64,000 nucleotides of DNA from Aureimonas sp. SK2 (GTDB taxonomy: Bacteria > Pseudomonadota > Alphaproteobacteria > Rhizobiales > Rhizobiaceae), in the NCBI RefSeq assembly GCF_029813115.1, contig NZ_JAPZDS010000004.1, positions 232,033 through 296,032 on the forward strand. The letters run 5' to 3'. The notes beneath the pieces are model-generated. The model had not been told where the DNA came from and made no database searches. It saw only the letters and a program-made list of their open reading frames with translations. Positions 7,982 through 16,229 of this stretch are shown one piece after another. Both the position numbers and the translations under genes were made by a program. Each line of letters begins with the position of its first letter. Within the stretch, counting starts at the first letter, position 1.

Positions 7982-8922
7982 GGAGATTCCTGTGCGGATG
8001 AGAAGGCTTGGGGGCCGGCGGCCGCGTCCTGCCAGCTGCCGTTCGCCGGAACCACGTCCGGCCATGTGTCTTCGGTGAAAGCGGCCACCGCGGAGCCGTC
8101 GTTGACCCGATAGGGGCCGGAGAAGGAGGTCGGCCCCGTCATCTCGCTCCAGGGCCGGTCGGCGATCTGGTCGGGCCAGGTGTCGGCGTCGAAGGCGCCG
8201 GTGAACGTGCCGTCGGTTTCGCCGACCGAGCCGCAGGCGGTGCGGGGGCGCTCGCCGAAGCGGGCCTCGTCGTAGCGCATGCCCTCGTCGTCGCGGCTGA
8301 CCAGCGAGGCCCCTTCGAAGACGCCGCCGGAAGAGGCGTGCGGATCGAGATCCACCACGGATCCGCCGTCGCGCCCGAAGGACAGGTAGGGACCGCCCTC
8401 CCAGCGCGGCGCGCCGGAATAGTCGTCCATCCACCCGCCGTCGTCATAGCGGTGCTCGTCCATCCGGACCGGACGGTGGTCGTAGTCGGGGCTGTAGAGC
8501 CGGAACAGCTCGTCCCAGCTCGACTTGGACAGGTTGGTGATGCCGACGAGCTGGCGGATCTGCTGGAGATCCTGCGGCGGATCCGGATAGGCGACCTGGA
8601 AGCGATACCAGTGATGGCGCCCGTCGGCCGGCGCGACCGTGCCCGAGCTGTTCACCCAGCCGATGCCGATCTCGATCGCGGTCTCCGTGCCGCGCTTCTT
8701 CAGCCAGTACTTCCCCTCGCGCAGGGCCTTCGCCATGTCGCGGACGTAGGGGACGATGGCCTCCAGCCCCTTGTTCTCCAGCACGTAGGGAAGCCAGTCC
8801 GCCGGCGTGTCGGTGCGGCCGATCGCCGTGATGCGCTGGAGCTGCGGCGCGAGACGACCGTAGCTGTCGTCGGCCGTCTCCAGGCCCAGCTCGAGCGGGG
8901 ACGGGTTCTCCAGGAGCGTCAC
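7978..8922 (-). CDS. phage tail protein I (baseplate)
   Basis: 314 residues. The N-terminal ~170 residues resemble the P2 protein I / Mu gp48 family: LLENPSPLELGLE, then WLPYVLENKGLEAIVPYVRD and the helical IEIGIGWVNSSGTV region. The C-terminal half is an Asp/Gly/Trp-rich extension with a repeated DTWPD motif (near residues 248 and 287), which is unusual and may bind the next component or a fibre. It acts in the baseplate wedge together with gpJ and gpW, encoded immediately upstream with overlapping ends. Confidence 0.75.
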   Translation of the reverse strand: MTLLENPSPLELGLETADDSYGRLAPQLQRITAIGRTDTPADWLPYVLENKGLEAIVPYVRDMAKALREGKYWLKKRGTETAIEIGIGWVNSSGTVAPADGRHHWYRFQVAYPDPPQDLQQIRQLVGITNLSKSSWDELFRLYSPDYDHRPVRMDEHRYDDGGWMDDYSGAPRWEGGPYLSFGRDGGSVVDLDPHASSGGVFEGASLVSRDDEGMRYDEARFGERPRTACGSVGETDGTFTGAFDADTWPDQIADRPWSEMTGPTSFSGPYRVNDGSAVAAFTEDTWPDVVPANGSWQDAAAGPQAFSSAQESP

Positions 8923-9788
8923 GGCACGCGCCCCGCCGGCTGGATGTCGAGGGCGCCGAGAGCCGGTGCCTCGTTGAAGGCGGTGATGACGTCGGTCCAG
9001 CCGACGAGGGTCACCTTCTGGACGCCGGCGACCTGGAGCTTCGATGCGATCCAGCTATCCGTGAGATCGAAGCCGAGGCGCTGCTCGGCCGCGAAGGCCT
9101 CGGCGAGCCGAGCGGGCAGCGTCGCGATCTGGGCGTCGATCGCGGTCGGATAGAGCCAGAGGCGCGCGGTCACCGGCGTGACGCGCAGCGCGGCCGCCAC
9201 GGCCTGGACACGCACGGAGCGCGGCCGGACCTTGGGATCGTCCGTCGCTGCCGTCACCTTCGCCAGCAGTTCCGGCGAGGCGATGCCGCCGTTCTCGCTG
9301 GAGAGGATCGCCAGCGTCACGACGCGCGTCGTCGGGTCCTCGGTCGAGGCGGACACGGCGACGTCGCGCACGCGCGCGTCGGCGTTGCGGGCGAGCTTGA
9401 TGAAGTAGTCGTCGGGCCCGGCGACGGAGATGCCCTTGCGGGCGATGATGATGCGCTCCTGGAGCGCCTCGTCCTGTTCGCCGGGAAAGCGCGTCAGGCC
9501 CTCGTCCTCGGCGTGGAGGTCGAGATCGGCGCCGAAGGCGTAGCGCACCAGGACGGCCGCGCGGGCCTTGGCGTTGGCGAGCGCCGTGAAATGGAGATCG
9601 CCCCAGGCCGCACGCCCGGCCGCGATGACGATCGGGTCCGACTCGAGCATCTCGACGTCGTAGGGGACGTCCGCCGTGCGCAGCGCGGAGACGATGTCCT
9701 CCAGGCGCAGCGCCTTGGCACTGGCGAAGGACAGGGGCTCGGTCAGGAGCGGCGCCGGCAGGCCTTCGGTCAGGAACGAGCGGCTCAC
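8919..9788 (-). CDS. baseplate protein J-like (Mu gp47 / P2 gpJ family)
   Basis: 289 residues. It starts with GTG at 9788, overlapping the gpW stop as GTGA. The middle has RFPGEQDEALQERIIIA and the typical gpJ sequence GPDDYFIKLARNADARVRDVAV, followed by VTLAILSSENG and a C-terminal helical domain. The J family forms the arms of the baseplate wedge in contractile tails. The order W-J-I is the conserved wedge order. Confidence 0.88.
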   Translation of the reverse strand: MSRSFLTEGLPAPLLTEPLSFASAKALRLEDIVSALRTADVPYDVEMLESDPIVIAAGRAAWGDLHFTALANAKARAAVLVRYAFGADLDLHAEDEGLTRFPGEQDEALQERIIIARKGISVAGPDDYFIKLARNADARVRDVAVSASTEDPTTRVVTLAILSSENGGIASPELLAKVTAATDDPKVRPRSVRVQAVAAALRVTPVTARLWLYPTAIDAQIATLPARLAEAFAAEQRLGFDLTDSWIASKLQVAGVQKVTLVGWTDVITAFNEAPALGALDIQPAGRVP

Positions 9789-10198
9789 GCGACGGCCCTC
9801 GACAGGCGCTCGCGGTCGGCCAGCGGATAGATGGTGTTGGCGTTCTCGGCGATCGCGTAGTTCCCGAACCGGCCCTCGGGGTAGTAGGTCCCGCCGTGCG
9901 CCAGGCCGAGACCGCCGGTGCGCTTCAGGTGGACGAGCTGGAGATCGGAGATGCGGTATTCCGGCTCCCACTTGTGGGCGCTCGTCACCAGCTCGTCGTA
10001 GATCTCCATCACGAGGCTCGGCGTGATGTCCTCGGCCAGGAACCGCCGCAGGCTCGATCCGAAGTCGAGGAGCATCAGCCGCCGGTTGACCTTCGTCGTC
10101 CAGATGACCCCGAGCGACTGCCGGACGTGATCGAACCCGACGAGCACCTTGCCCGTCTGGCGGTCGATCCCGGTCCGGTAGCGCACGATGGCGGCCAT
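9785..10198 (-). CDS. baseplate wedge protein W (GPW/gp25 family)
   Basis: 137 residues. It contains the family features SLGVIWTTKVNRRLMLLDFGSSL and ITPSLVMEIYDELVTSAHKWEPEYRISDLQL, matching the GPW/gp25 lysozyme-like wedge fold of contractile tails, which has a structural and not enzymatic role. The length fits the family. It is translationally coupled to the gpJ gene downstream (GTGA). A 26-nt gap separates it from the hypothetical gene upstream. Confidence 0.88.
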   Translation of the reverse strand: MAAIVRYRTGIDRQTGKVLVGFDHVRQSLGVIWTTKVNRRLMLLDFGSSLRRFLAEDITPSLVMEIYDELVTSAHKWEPEYRISDLQLVHLKRTGGLGLAHGGTYYPEGRFGNYAIAENANTIYPLADRERLSRAVA

Positions 10199-10224
10199 GC
10201 TTCAAAGGGCTTTCAAACGAGGTT

Positions 10225-10560
10225 TCAGGAGGCGGCTTCGGGCGCGGCCGGCGGCTCGGTGCGGGTGAACATGGCGTGCAGTTCATCGCCCTTCGGCTTG
10301 ATCGTGCCGGACAGAAGCTCGTCGAGCGCCTCGTGCTCGGTGAGGAACACGGTGCGGCTCTCCGGATCGACGAGGCGGCCGGCGACGCGCGGGCCGGCGA
10401 GTGCGGTCACGTCGTACTCGCGGCGCGCGGTCGGATCCGCGACGGGCGCGGCCACGGCCGCAGGCGCGTCGCCGCCGCCGCTGGAGACGACGGGCAGCGT
10501 GGTCTCGGTCCGGACCTCGTCGGCCTCGGGGGCCGTGCCGGTGCGTCGGGTGTTGCTCAT
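10225..10560 (-). CDS. small phage tail protein of unknown function
   Basis: 111 residues. The N-terminal 45 residues are low-complexity, rich in Ala, Pro, Thr and Glu; the C-terminal half (YDVTALAGPRVAGRLVD to LLSGTIKP) looks folded. A similar layout, a disordered Thr/Pro/Ala-rich start then a short folded domain that includes RV-A/L-A/G-G residues, is seen in the protein at 12995-13495, suggesting that the two are distantly related. It lies between gpV and gpW and is probably a minor virion or assembly factor. Confidence 0.6.
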   Translation of the reverse strand: MSNTRRTGTAPEADEVRTETTLPVVSSGGGDAPAAVAAPVADPTARREYDVTALAGPRVAGRLVDPESRTVFLTEHEALDELLSGTIKPKGDELHAMFTRTEPPAAPEAAS

Positions 10561-10569
10561 GCTGGTCTC

Positions 10570-11148
10570 CTAGCCGGGGGGATCGGTGCGGGCGCCGCCG
10601 CGCGCGACGCCGCCATGGGTGTGGGTCGAACCGATGTTCTTCTCGTTGTGGGTGAGCGCCGAGCCGGCGAGCGCGATCGCTTCGGCCGCCTGCTCGATCT
10701 TGTCCTCGGTCAGCTCGATCGAGGCGCCGCCGACGGCGAGCTTCAGCGACCCGTCGCGGAAGGTGATGGACGCCTTGCCGCCGAAGGCGATCACGGCCGC
10801 CTCGCCGTCCTTCGACGGGGGCGCGTTGTCGTCGTCGAAGGTCGACCAGTCGGCGAGGCTCGCCGTGCCGACCGTGCCGGAGGGCGAGCGCAGGCGCATC
10901 TGCTCGCCGTCCTTCGGCTTGGCATGCATCATGAACGTGCCGGCGCCGGGCTGCTGCCAGTTCACCTTGGGGCTCTTGATCACGCGCCCGTCGGCCGAGC
11001 GGCCGATGTCGAGGCGCAGCGTGCGCGCCTCCATGTCCTGGCTGCCGGCGATGACCTTGCCCGGCACGTCGGCGAGCGACACCCGGCGGTTGAGCCGCTC
11101 GACATGCCGCATCTGCCGGCGGAGGCGCGTGGCGACGGGATCCAGCAT
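10570..11148 (-). CDS. baseplate assembly protein V (spike, Mu gp45 type)
   Basis: 192 residues; the start at 11148 overlaps the upstream stop (ATGA). The N-terminal part has LRLDIGRSADGRVIKSPKV and VNWQQPGAGTFMMHAKP, as in the OB-fold of Mu gpV. The C-terminus has beta-helix style repeats and ends with NIGSTHTHGGVARGG, an HxHGG-like iron-binding tip typical of membrane-piercing spikes. It forms the central spike of the baseplate. Confidence 0.85.
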   Translation of the reverse strand: MLDPVATRLRRQMRHVERLNRRVSLADVPGKVIAGSQDMEARTLRLDIGRSADGRVIKSPKVNWQQPGAGTFMMHAKPKDGEQMRLRSPSGTVGTASLADWSTFDDDNAPPSKDGEAAVIAFGGKASITFRDGSLKLAVGGASIELTEDKIEQAAEAIALAGSALTHNEKNIGSTHTHGGVARGGARTDPPG

Positions 11149-11786
11149 CACGGCCCCCCGTCCTGGAAGTTCTTGATCAGCGCCCGGACCTCGGTCGGGA
11201 TCGGATCGTCGGAGAACTGGATGTCGGCGGCGCCGCCCGAAACCGTGACCGCCGGCGCCTCGCCCCCGAACAGCGGCCGGCCGCGCCGCGGCAGAACCTG
11301 CGTCCAGGTCACGGCGTAGTAGGCGACCCCTTCGGCGAAGGACTTGGCGGTGAAGAGCGGCGTCACCGTCGGCGCCGGCTCGCCGAGCGGTCGGTCGAGG
11401 CCGGGAACGCCCCAGCTCGAGACGTCCTCGTCCTCCAGGATCTCCAGGATGGCCGAGCCGATCGCGTGCGCCACGGCCTCGCGCGGCGTCGCGCGCTTCG
11501 TGTCGAGATCCGCGTAGTCGCCGGCGACGATGTAGGCGGTCCACTCGATCGGCTGGTCGAAGCTGCCGGCGACGCGCCGATCGGCGCGGGCCCGGCTCCA
11601 GCCGACCGCGACGCCCGGCGCCTTCACCACGGCCTTGGCGACGACGTCGTTGATGTCGAGCTTGCCGGGATGGCGCACCACCGTGACGCCCTTCAGCAGG
11701 CGGCCCAGCTCGGCGACGATCGCCGCGTGGACGGCGTCGAAGGAACTCGCCGCGAGGAGCTGCTCCAGGCTGCGCGCGGCGATCAT
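11148..11786 (-). CDS. DUF1834-like phage protein (Mu gp37-like)
   Basis: 212 residues. A helical start is followed by a beta-rich core (WTAYIVAGDYADLDTKRATPREAVAHAIGSAILEILEDED) typical of the DUF1834 family in Mu-like phages, encoded next to the virion morphogenesis protein. It has ATGA overlaps at both ends. Probably a tail terminator or head-tail joining factor, by gene position. Confidence 0.65.
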   Translation of the reverse strand: MIAARSLEQLLAASSFDAVHAAIVAELGRLLKGVTVVRHPGKLDINDVVAKAVVKAPGVAVGWSRARADRRVAGSFDQPIEWTAYIVAGDYADLDTKRATPREAVAHAIGSAILEILEDEDVSSWGVPGLDRPLGEPAPTVTPLFTAKSFAEGVAYYAVTWTQVLPRRGRPLFGGEAPAVTVSGGAADIQFSDDPIPTEVRALIKNFQDGGP

Positions 11787-12286
11787 CGGCCGGCCTCCTC
11801 GCGAAGGCTCCGGAGGAAGTCGGTCACGACGTCGCCGAGCTCGGCCAGGTTGTCGGCGGAGAGCCCGACGAAGGGACGCGCCGGCACCGTGACCTTCTGG
11901 GCGAAGAACGTCTCGCCGCCGGGTCCGGTGAACCGCAGGGCCTTCGCCGTCGTCGGCTCGATCGTCGCGCCCTCCTGGTGGACATGGGCGTATTCCCAGG
12001 AGGCGCCCCATTCGGCCTCGTCGGCCGAGGCGCGATAGGCGACGGAGTCGAGAAGGTTGCGGCCCGTCTGCTGGAGGATCGGCGTGCCGGCGCGGTTCGC
12101 CTTCCAGGGCGTGCCGTCGGGCGCGGTCTTCTCGTCCGTGATGCGGCGACGCGTCTGCGACTCCCCGACGGCGCCGACGATGTCCATCAGCTCCGCGCCG
12201 TCGAAGTCCAGCACCGGGCCGAGCCGCACCAGGAGGCGGTCGACCTCGGCCGTGTCGATCGTGATCGAGACGCCGGCGTCCATCAT
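11783..12286 (-). CDS. phage virion morphogenesis protein (Mu gpG family)
   Basis: 167 residues with features of the gpG/gpS tail-completion family: SQTRRRITDEKTAPDGTPW, ILQQTGRNLLDSV, WGASWEYAHVHQEG and VPARPFVGLS. Two adjacent ATGs (12286, 12283) are available, and the first follows a GAGGGG ribosome site. It overlaps DUF1320 upstream and DUF1834 downstream by 4 nt each. It is probably needed to join heads and tails. Confidence 0.85.
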   Translation of the reverse strand: MMDAGVSITIDTAEVDRLLVRLGPVLDFDGAELMDIVGAVGESQTRRRITDEKTAPDGTPWKANRAGTPILQQTGRNLLDSVAYRASADEAEWGASWEYAHVHQEGATIEPTTAKALRFTGPGGETFFAQKVTVPARPFVGLSADNLAELGDVVTDFLRSLREEAGR

Positions 12287-12744
12287 AAGCCCCTCATGCG
12301 GTCGCGGTTGAAGACGCGCGCCGGCGCGTCGATCAGAACCTCGCCGGGCGAGGCCTCGGACGGCGTGGCCGCACCGCTGCCGGCGTCGCCGCCGGTGAAG
12401 CTCAAGGCGCCCTTGCCGGCGGCGATCGCCTCCAGGCGGCGAATGGCGGACTTGTAGCGCTCGGTGATCGCCTCGGAGGTGCGGGTGAAGGCGAGCGAGA
12501 TCCGGTAGAGCGCGACGTCCATCGCGTAGAGGCGGAGCGTCGCGAAGCTCTCGGGATCGACGCGCTCCAGCTCGGCCGCCGAATAGCGCGCCTTCAGGAT
12601 GGCGCGGACCTCGGCCGTTGCGTCCTCGATCGCGCGCTCCACGCGCGCGTCGTCGCGCAGGCCCGTTTGCTCGTGGGCCGCGAGCGTGATCAGCTCGGCC
12701 GGATGGCGGGCTTCGAGATCGGCAAGGGTGGCGAACTGGATCAA
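12283..12744 (-). CDS. DUF1320 family phage protein (Mu gp36)
   Basis: 153 residues. MIQFATLADLEARHPAEL, then VERAIEDATAEVRAILKARY and ATLRLYAMDVALYRI are the standard features of Mu gp36. It is a head-tail connector-type protein by gene position. The last ~35 residues are a low-complexity Gly/Ala/Ser tail. A 250-nt gap (12745-12994) separates it from the next gene upstream; I see neither a late-type dyad nor a convincing gene there. Confidence 0.82.
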   Translation of the reverse strand: MIQFATLADLEARHPAELITLAAHEQTGLRDDARVERAIEDATAEVRAILKARYSAAELERVDPESFATLRLYAMDVALYRISLAFTRTSEAITERYKSAIRRLEAIAAGKGALSFTGGDAGSGAATPSEASPGEVLIDAPARVFNRDRMRGL

Positions 12745-12994
12745 GGGACCGGACCTGTGGCGAAAGGGGCGGCTGGCCGGAGCCTGTAGCGAGCCGATCG
12801 CTGGAAAGCCGCCTCACCGCTGCAGCCGCCCGTCTACTTCGCGCCTGTCGGTGAGCGCGCTCGGGGTATTCGATGGCCGGACGCGACGCGGTAAAGCGCA
12901 CAAACCGCGCCGCGTCCGGCTCGCCGGGACCCAAGTCGGTCCTCAAGAGTGCCCCGGCGATGGGGAACGGGACCGATCGGCCCCGCAGATCTCG

Positions 12995-13495
12995 TCAGCC
13001 GGGCTGGACCTCGTACCCGTCCTCGAAGGCCTCCTCGCGCACGGCCTTGGAGCGCAGCTTCAGGCGGAACTCGGCGCGCGTCAGGGGGATCGGCGCGTCG
13101 ACCTCGTAGAGCACGCGATTGCGCATGGTGCGCGTCGCTGCGGTGAACAGCCGCTCCTCGCCGTCGTGCTCGGCGCGCAGGTGCGCCGGGATCTCCAGCC
13201 CGGAGGCGAGGACGCGGCTCTCGGCCCGGCCGGGGACCTCCACCCCGAACGGGGCGCTGCGGGAGGCGGCGCCGAGCACCGGGCGCCCGAGGACGTCGAG
13301 CGGCACGGTGGTCGGCACGATCTCGCCCGAGCGCGGTGCGCCGGTGGCGTCGCGGCTGGTGCGGACTTCCTCGGCCGTGCCGGTCATCGTCGACGTCGTG
13401 CCGGTCTCTACCACCGTCTCGGCGGGCGGCGCCGGCTCGCGCGGAGGGATGTTCGGCTCGGTGGTCGGCGGCTTCGGGGTGGTTTCGCTGGTCAT
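12995..13495 (-). CDS. phage head-region protein with disordered N-terminus
   Basis: 166 residues from the ATG at 13495, which has an AGGAC ribosome site; an ATG at 13528 lacks one. The first ~60 residues are Pro/Thr/Glu-rich and probably disordered. The C-terminal 110 residues (VPLDVLGRPVLGAASRSAPFG to FRLKLRSKAVREEAFED) look folded. It follows the major capsid gene and may be a capsid-associated or neck protein. Family not recognised. Confidence 0.6.
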   Translation of the reverse strand: MTSETTPKPPTTEPNIPPREPAPPAETVVETGTTSTMTGTAEEVRTSRDATGAPRSGEIVPTTVPLDVLGRPVLGAASRSAPFGVEVPGRAESRVLASGLEIPAHLRAEHDGEERLFTAATRTMRNRVLYEVDAPIPLTRAEFRLKLRSKAVREEAFEDGYEVQPG

Positions 13496-13535
13496 CGGGC
13501 GGGTCCTGTTGCGGGTCCGGGGGGCCATGGGCGGG

Positions 13536-14495
13536 CTATTCGGCCACGACGTCCTGGAGGAGGAAGCCGGCGCCCGGAGCGACGATCAGCTCTTTCAGCT
13601 TCTCGCCCTCGCGGATCACGCGGCCGCCTTCGAGGCCGACGTTCTCGTCCTCGTAGCGGCCGGCGAACTTCGTGCCGTAGGTGGCGGTGAAGCCGTGCGT
13701 CACCGACCCGCGCGCCGGCGCCGGGTTGATGAACTGGAACACCATGTCGTTGCCCCAGATGCGGCGGATGTCCGGCGCCTGGCCGAAGCGCGCCGTGTCG
13801 AGATAGGCCTCGCCGATCAGCACCTTCTTCAGGTCGAACAGCGCGGCGAACTGCTCGCGCGTGATCATCCCCTCGTCGGTCAGCCCGCCCTTCACGGCGC
13901 GGATGAGCTTCGGATGCGACCGGATCTTGTCCCAGGTCTTGAAGCTCATCGTGACCTGGTTGGGCCGGTGGACAAGGAGCGAGCCCATCGCCGTCTTGAT
14001 CGTGTCGATCGGATCGGAGCTGGCGAAGTCGGAGAACTGGTCGGAGCCCGCCAGCGCGAGGCGAAGGCCTGCGGGATAGAGCCCTGGGTTCTGCACCAGC
14101 GCGGCGACGCGGCGCTCGCGGTTGATCAGATTGTAGTGCGTGAGCAGCGCGACCGCGTCGCCCTCCGGATCCGCGTTGCCGAGGTTCTGCGAGCGCATGC
14201 GCTCGGCCTCCTCGATGTCGGAGATCGGGATCGGCGCCTCGAGGCCGAAGTTCTCGACGGCGCTGGTGCGCTCCTCGGACGAGAACTCAACACGGTTGAC
14301 GCGGCCCGTGCGCCCGACCCGGTTGTCCGGGGCCCGGAAGCCCTCGGCGAGCGGGAACTCGGTCCACTTGAAGCTCTCGCCGTAGACCGGCATGCGCGGC
14401 AGGACGTCGTCGGCGATGAACGTGGCGGCGTCGTTGCGATAGCCGATGGCGATCGCGGTCAGGGAGGGAACGACGACGAAGGGGCGGCGAGCCAT
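13536..14495 (-). CDS. major capsid protein (Mu gpT-like position)
   Basis: 319 residues. The sequence has capsid character: FIADDVLPRMPVYGESFKW, EDIEEAERMR-like helices (seen as ISDIEEAERMRSQN), PNQVTMSFKTWDKIRSHPKL, and TAWGNDMVFQF-type wording (seen as IWGNDMVFQFINPAP), ending GFLLQDVVAE. This matches HK97-fold major capsid proteins encoded after the protease and decoration genes in alphaproteobacterial Mu-like phages. Confidence 0.85.
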   Translation of the reverse strand: MARRPFVVVPSLTAIAIGYRNDAATFIADDVLPRMPVYGESFKWTEFPLAEGFRAPDNRVGRTGRVNRVEFSSEERTSAVENFGLEAPIPISDIEEAERMRSQNLGNADPEGDAVALLTHYNLINRERRVAALVQNPGLYPAGLRLALAGSDQFSDFASSDPIDTIKTAMGSLLVHRPNQVTMSFKTWDKIRSHPKLIRAVKGGLTDEGMITREQFAALFDLKKVLIGEAYLDTARFGQAPDIRRIWGNDMVFQFINPAPARGSVTHGFTATYGTKFAGRYEDENVGLEGGRVIREGEKLKELIVAPGAGFLLQDVVAE

Positions 14496-14537
14496 GGGGT
14501 GCGACCTTCAGGAGAGCGGGAGGACGGCGCCGGCGGA

Positions 14538-14927
14538 TCAGGCCGGCGTCGAGAGGAGCGAGAGCGCGACCTGGACGGGCACGATGTCGCCGGCGGCCAA
14601 GGCCGGCGCGTGCGCGATGCCGACAATCCGGACGATCTGGCCGGCGACGGGCACGGCCTTCACCGCGCGCCCCTGGGCGTCCGAGGTCAGCGGGTCGAAG
14701 GCGGCGAAGGCCCCGCCGGCGCGCACCTCGGTGAGGCCGGCGACGGTGGCGTCGTGGAAGTCACCGGCGTCGGCGCCGACGCGCTCGCCGACGCCGACGA
14801 TCTTGTCGGTCGCGGCGGCGGCGGTGCGGATCTTGGCGCCGGTGCCGGTGCCGGCGACGATGAGGTAGCCGCCGATCGCAGCGGCTGCCTCGAAGGAACG
14901 GATGTCGCGGTTGAGGGCGTAGCTCAT
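14538..14927 (-). CDS. capsid decoration protein (DUF2190-like)
   Basis: 129 residues, beta-rich and Ala/Gly-rich, with AAIGGYLIVAGTGTGAK and the decoration-like DKIVGVGERVGADAGDF segment that recalls capsid-stabilising beta-barrels. It starts at 14927, overlapping the protease stop (ATGA), and lies just before the capsid gene, the usual place for the decoration protein. Confidence 0.65.
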   Translation of the reverse strand: MSYALNRDIRSFEAAAAIGGYLIVAGTGTGAKIRTAAAATDKIVGVGERVGADAGDFHDATVAGLTEVRAGGAFAAFDPLTSDAQGRAVKAVPVAGQIVRIVGIAHAPALAAGDIVPVQVALSLLSTPA

Positions 14928-15928
14928 GCGGCGGCCTTCTTCTTCGTCGCCATCACCTGGGCGACCGCTGCCTGGATCGTGAGGGTGTTGCCGGCGGCCG
15001 CGGCGGCCGAGACCAGCTTCTGCGCGTCGGCCGCCAGCGCGACCGGATCGACGTCCGCATCGCCGCCGCCCGCGCCGGGATCGACCGTGCGATCGTCGAG
15101 GCCGGAGTCCTTGAGGCCCTTCGGCGTCGCGTCGAGCAGCGCCTTCACCTGGTCGAGACCGGCGTCGGTCGCGCAAAGGCTCGCGAACTGCTCGCGCTGG
15201 GCCGGGACGATCTTCTTGTCCTTCAAAGCCCCTTCCAGGAGCGCGTCCACGGCGCCCTTCCGGATCGACGCCTTGAGGCCGTCCAGCTCGGTCTTCGTGG
15301 CGTCGAGGGTGGCGAGCGTCGCGTCGTGAACCGCCTTCTCGACCTTCTCCGACTGGAGAGTGGTAATCGCCGACAGGCAGGCCGCTTCGCTCGCTTCGGC
15401 CTGGAGGCCGAGCGCCGTCGCGATGGCTTTCGTCATGGAAGGCTCCGGGGATGCGCCGGACGCATCGGCGAGCGCCGGCATGTTGGAAAGGGCGGGCGCC
15501 GTCACCAGCGCCACCGAATGCAGCCAGGTCGCCCGGCCGTTCTCGTGGTGGAAGGTCGGCGAGACGTAGCGGTGCGAGCGGGCCGCGAGCACGGCCTTGC
15601 CGGCGTCGAGCCAGTCGACTCGGCCGTAGAGGCCGTCGTCGCGGGCCTGAAGCTCCTCGATCCAGCCGACGGCCGCCACCGTGTGGCCCTGGCTCGCCAG
15701 CCGCGCGATGCCGTGGTCGAGGTCGATCGCGAGCTTCACGTCGTCGGCCTGGAACCGAGCGGCCAGCGCCTCGGGATCGAAATCGTAGACGGGGCCCGGC
15801 CGGGTCGTGACCTTGCCGCGCGGGGTGAGCTTGACCCAGGCCTCGGCCGGGTCGGCGGCAAGCGCCACCACGACGTCGCCGGCGGCGATGTGATCGGGAA
15901 GCTGGGAGGTGGAGGACCGGGTGTTCAT
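14924..15928 (-). CDS. phage head maturation protease with scaffold domain (Mu gpI type)
   Basis: 334 residues. The N-terminal ~160 residues are protease-like: FDPEALAARFQADDVKLAIDLDHGI, VAAVGWIEELQARDDGLYGRVDW and RYVSPTFHHE with LHSVALVTAPAL, as in the Mu I family. The rest is a charged helical scaffold-like part that ends in a Lys/Ala tail. It starts 7 nt after the -10-like TAGGTT of a late promoter, so its leader is very short or absent. It cleaves scaffold and capsid precursors during head assembly. Confidence 0.88.
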   Translation of the reverse strand: MNTRSSTSQLPDHIAAGDVVVALAADPAEAWVKLTPRGKVTTRPGPVYDFDPEALAARFQADDVKLAIDLDHGIARLASQGHTVAAVGWIEELQARDDGLYGRVDWLDAGKAVLAARSHRYVSPTFHHENGRATWLHSVALVTAPALSNMPALADASGASPEPSMTKAIATALGLQAEASEAACLSAITTLQSEKVEKAVHDATLATLDATKTELDGLKASIRKGAVDALLEGALKDKKIVPAQREQFASLCATDAGLDQVKALLDATPKGLKDSGLDDRTVDPGAGGGDADVDPVALAADAQKLVSAAAAAGNTLTIQAAVAQVMATKKKAAA

Positions 15929-16229
15929 TGGGCGAACCTAGCCGCCCCGATCAGGAAAGCGCGGGCTGACACCTGTCAGCCCGGATCACCGAATTGCCCG
16001 TGCCGCCACGGTAGCTGCAAATCCGCCCGAAGGAAACGAGACAGGCTCGCCGTCAAAGGGGTTTCCAAGCCCGTGGGCGCGCTTCGGCGCCTTCTCAGTG
16101 ACACTCGGCCGTTGAGGGCGGCGGCGCGCGTCCTGGGGCGTTTATGGCGATCGTCGCCGAGACGGCTTGAAACCCGGCTCGCTCGGTCGCATTCTATGGG
16201 CGACGGCGGCGCGCAACAGGGGCTGGGTC
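15929..16229 (-). other. 301-nt intergenic region before the head operon
   Basis: It holds the late promoter at 15935-15982. Upstream of that, up to the end of the F-like gene, about 250 nt are non-coding as far as I can judge; they include GGGTC-TTGA-GACCC (a short hairpin just after the F gene stop, without a U tract) and several GC-rich dyads. No further gene or RNA is recognised. Confidence 0.5.
15935..15982 (-). promoter_or_regulatory. late promoter before the head (protease) operon
   Basis: The dyad GGGCTGACA, 2 nt, TGTCAGCCC (15963-15982) is followed on the minus strand by exactly 22 nt and TAGGTT (15940-15935). The architecture is identical to the sheath and endolysin promoters. It corresponds by position to the Mu PI promoter, which is activated by the C protein. 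Confidence 0.75.

Noticed and set aside
13119..15329. Long + strand open frame opposite the capsid and protease genes
   Set aside because: Shadow of three real minus-strand genes; no ribosome site and no recognised domain.
15983..16229. Search for an extra gene or a second promoter between the F-like gene and the protease
   Set aside because: No frame with a ribosome site and no family features; only the late promoter is supported.
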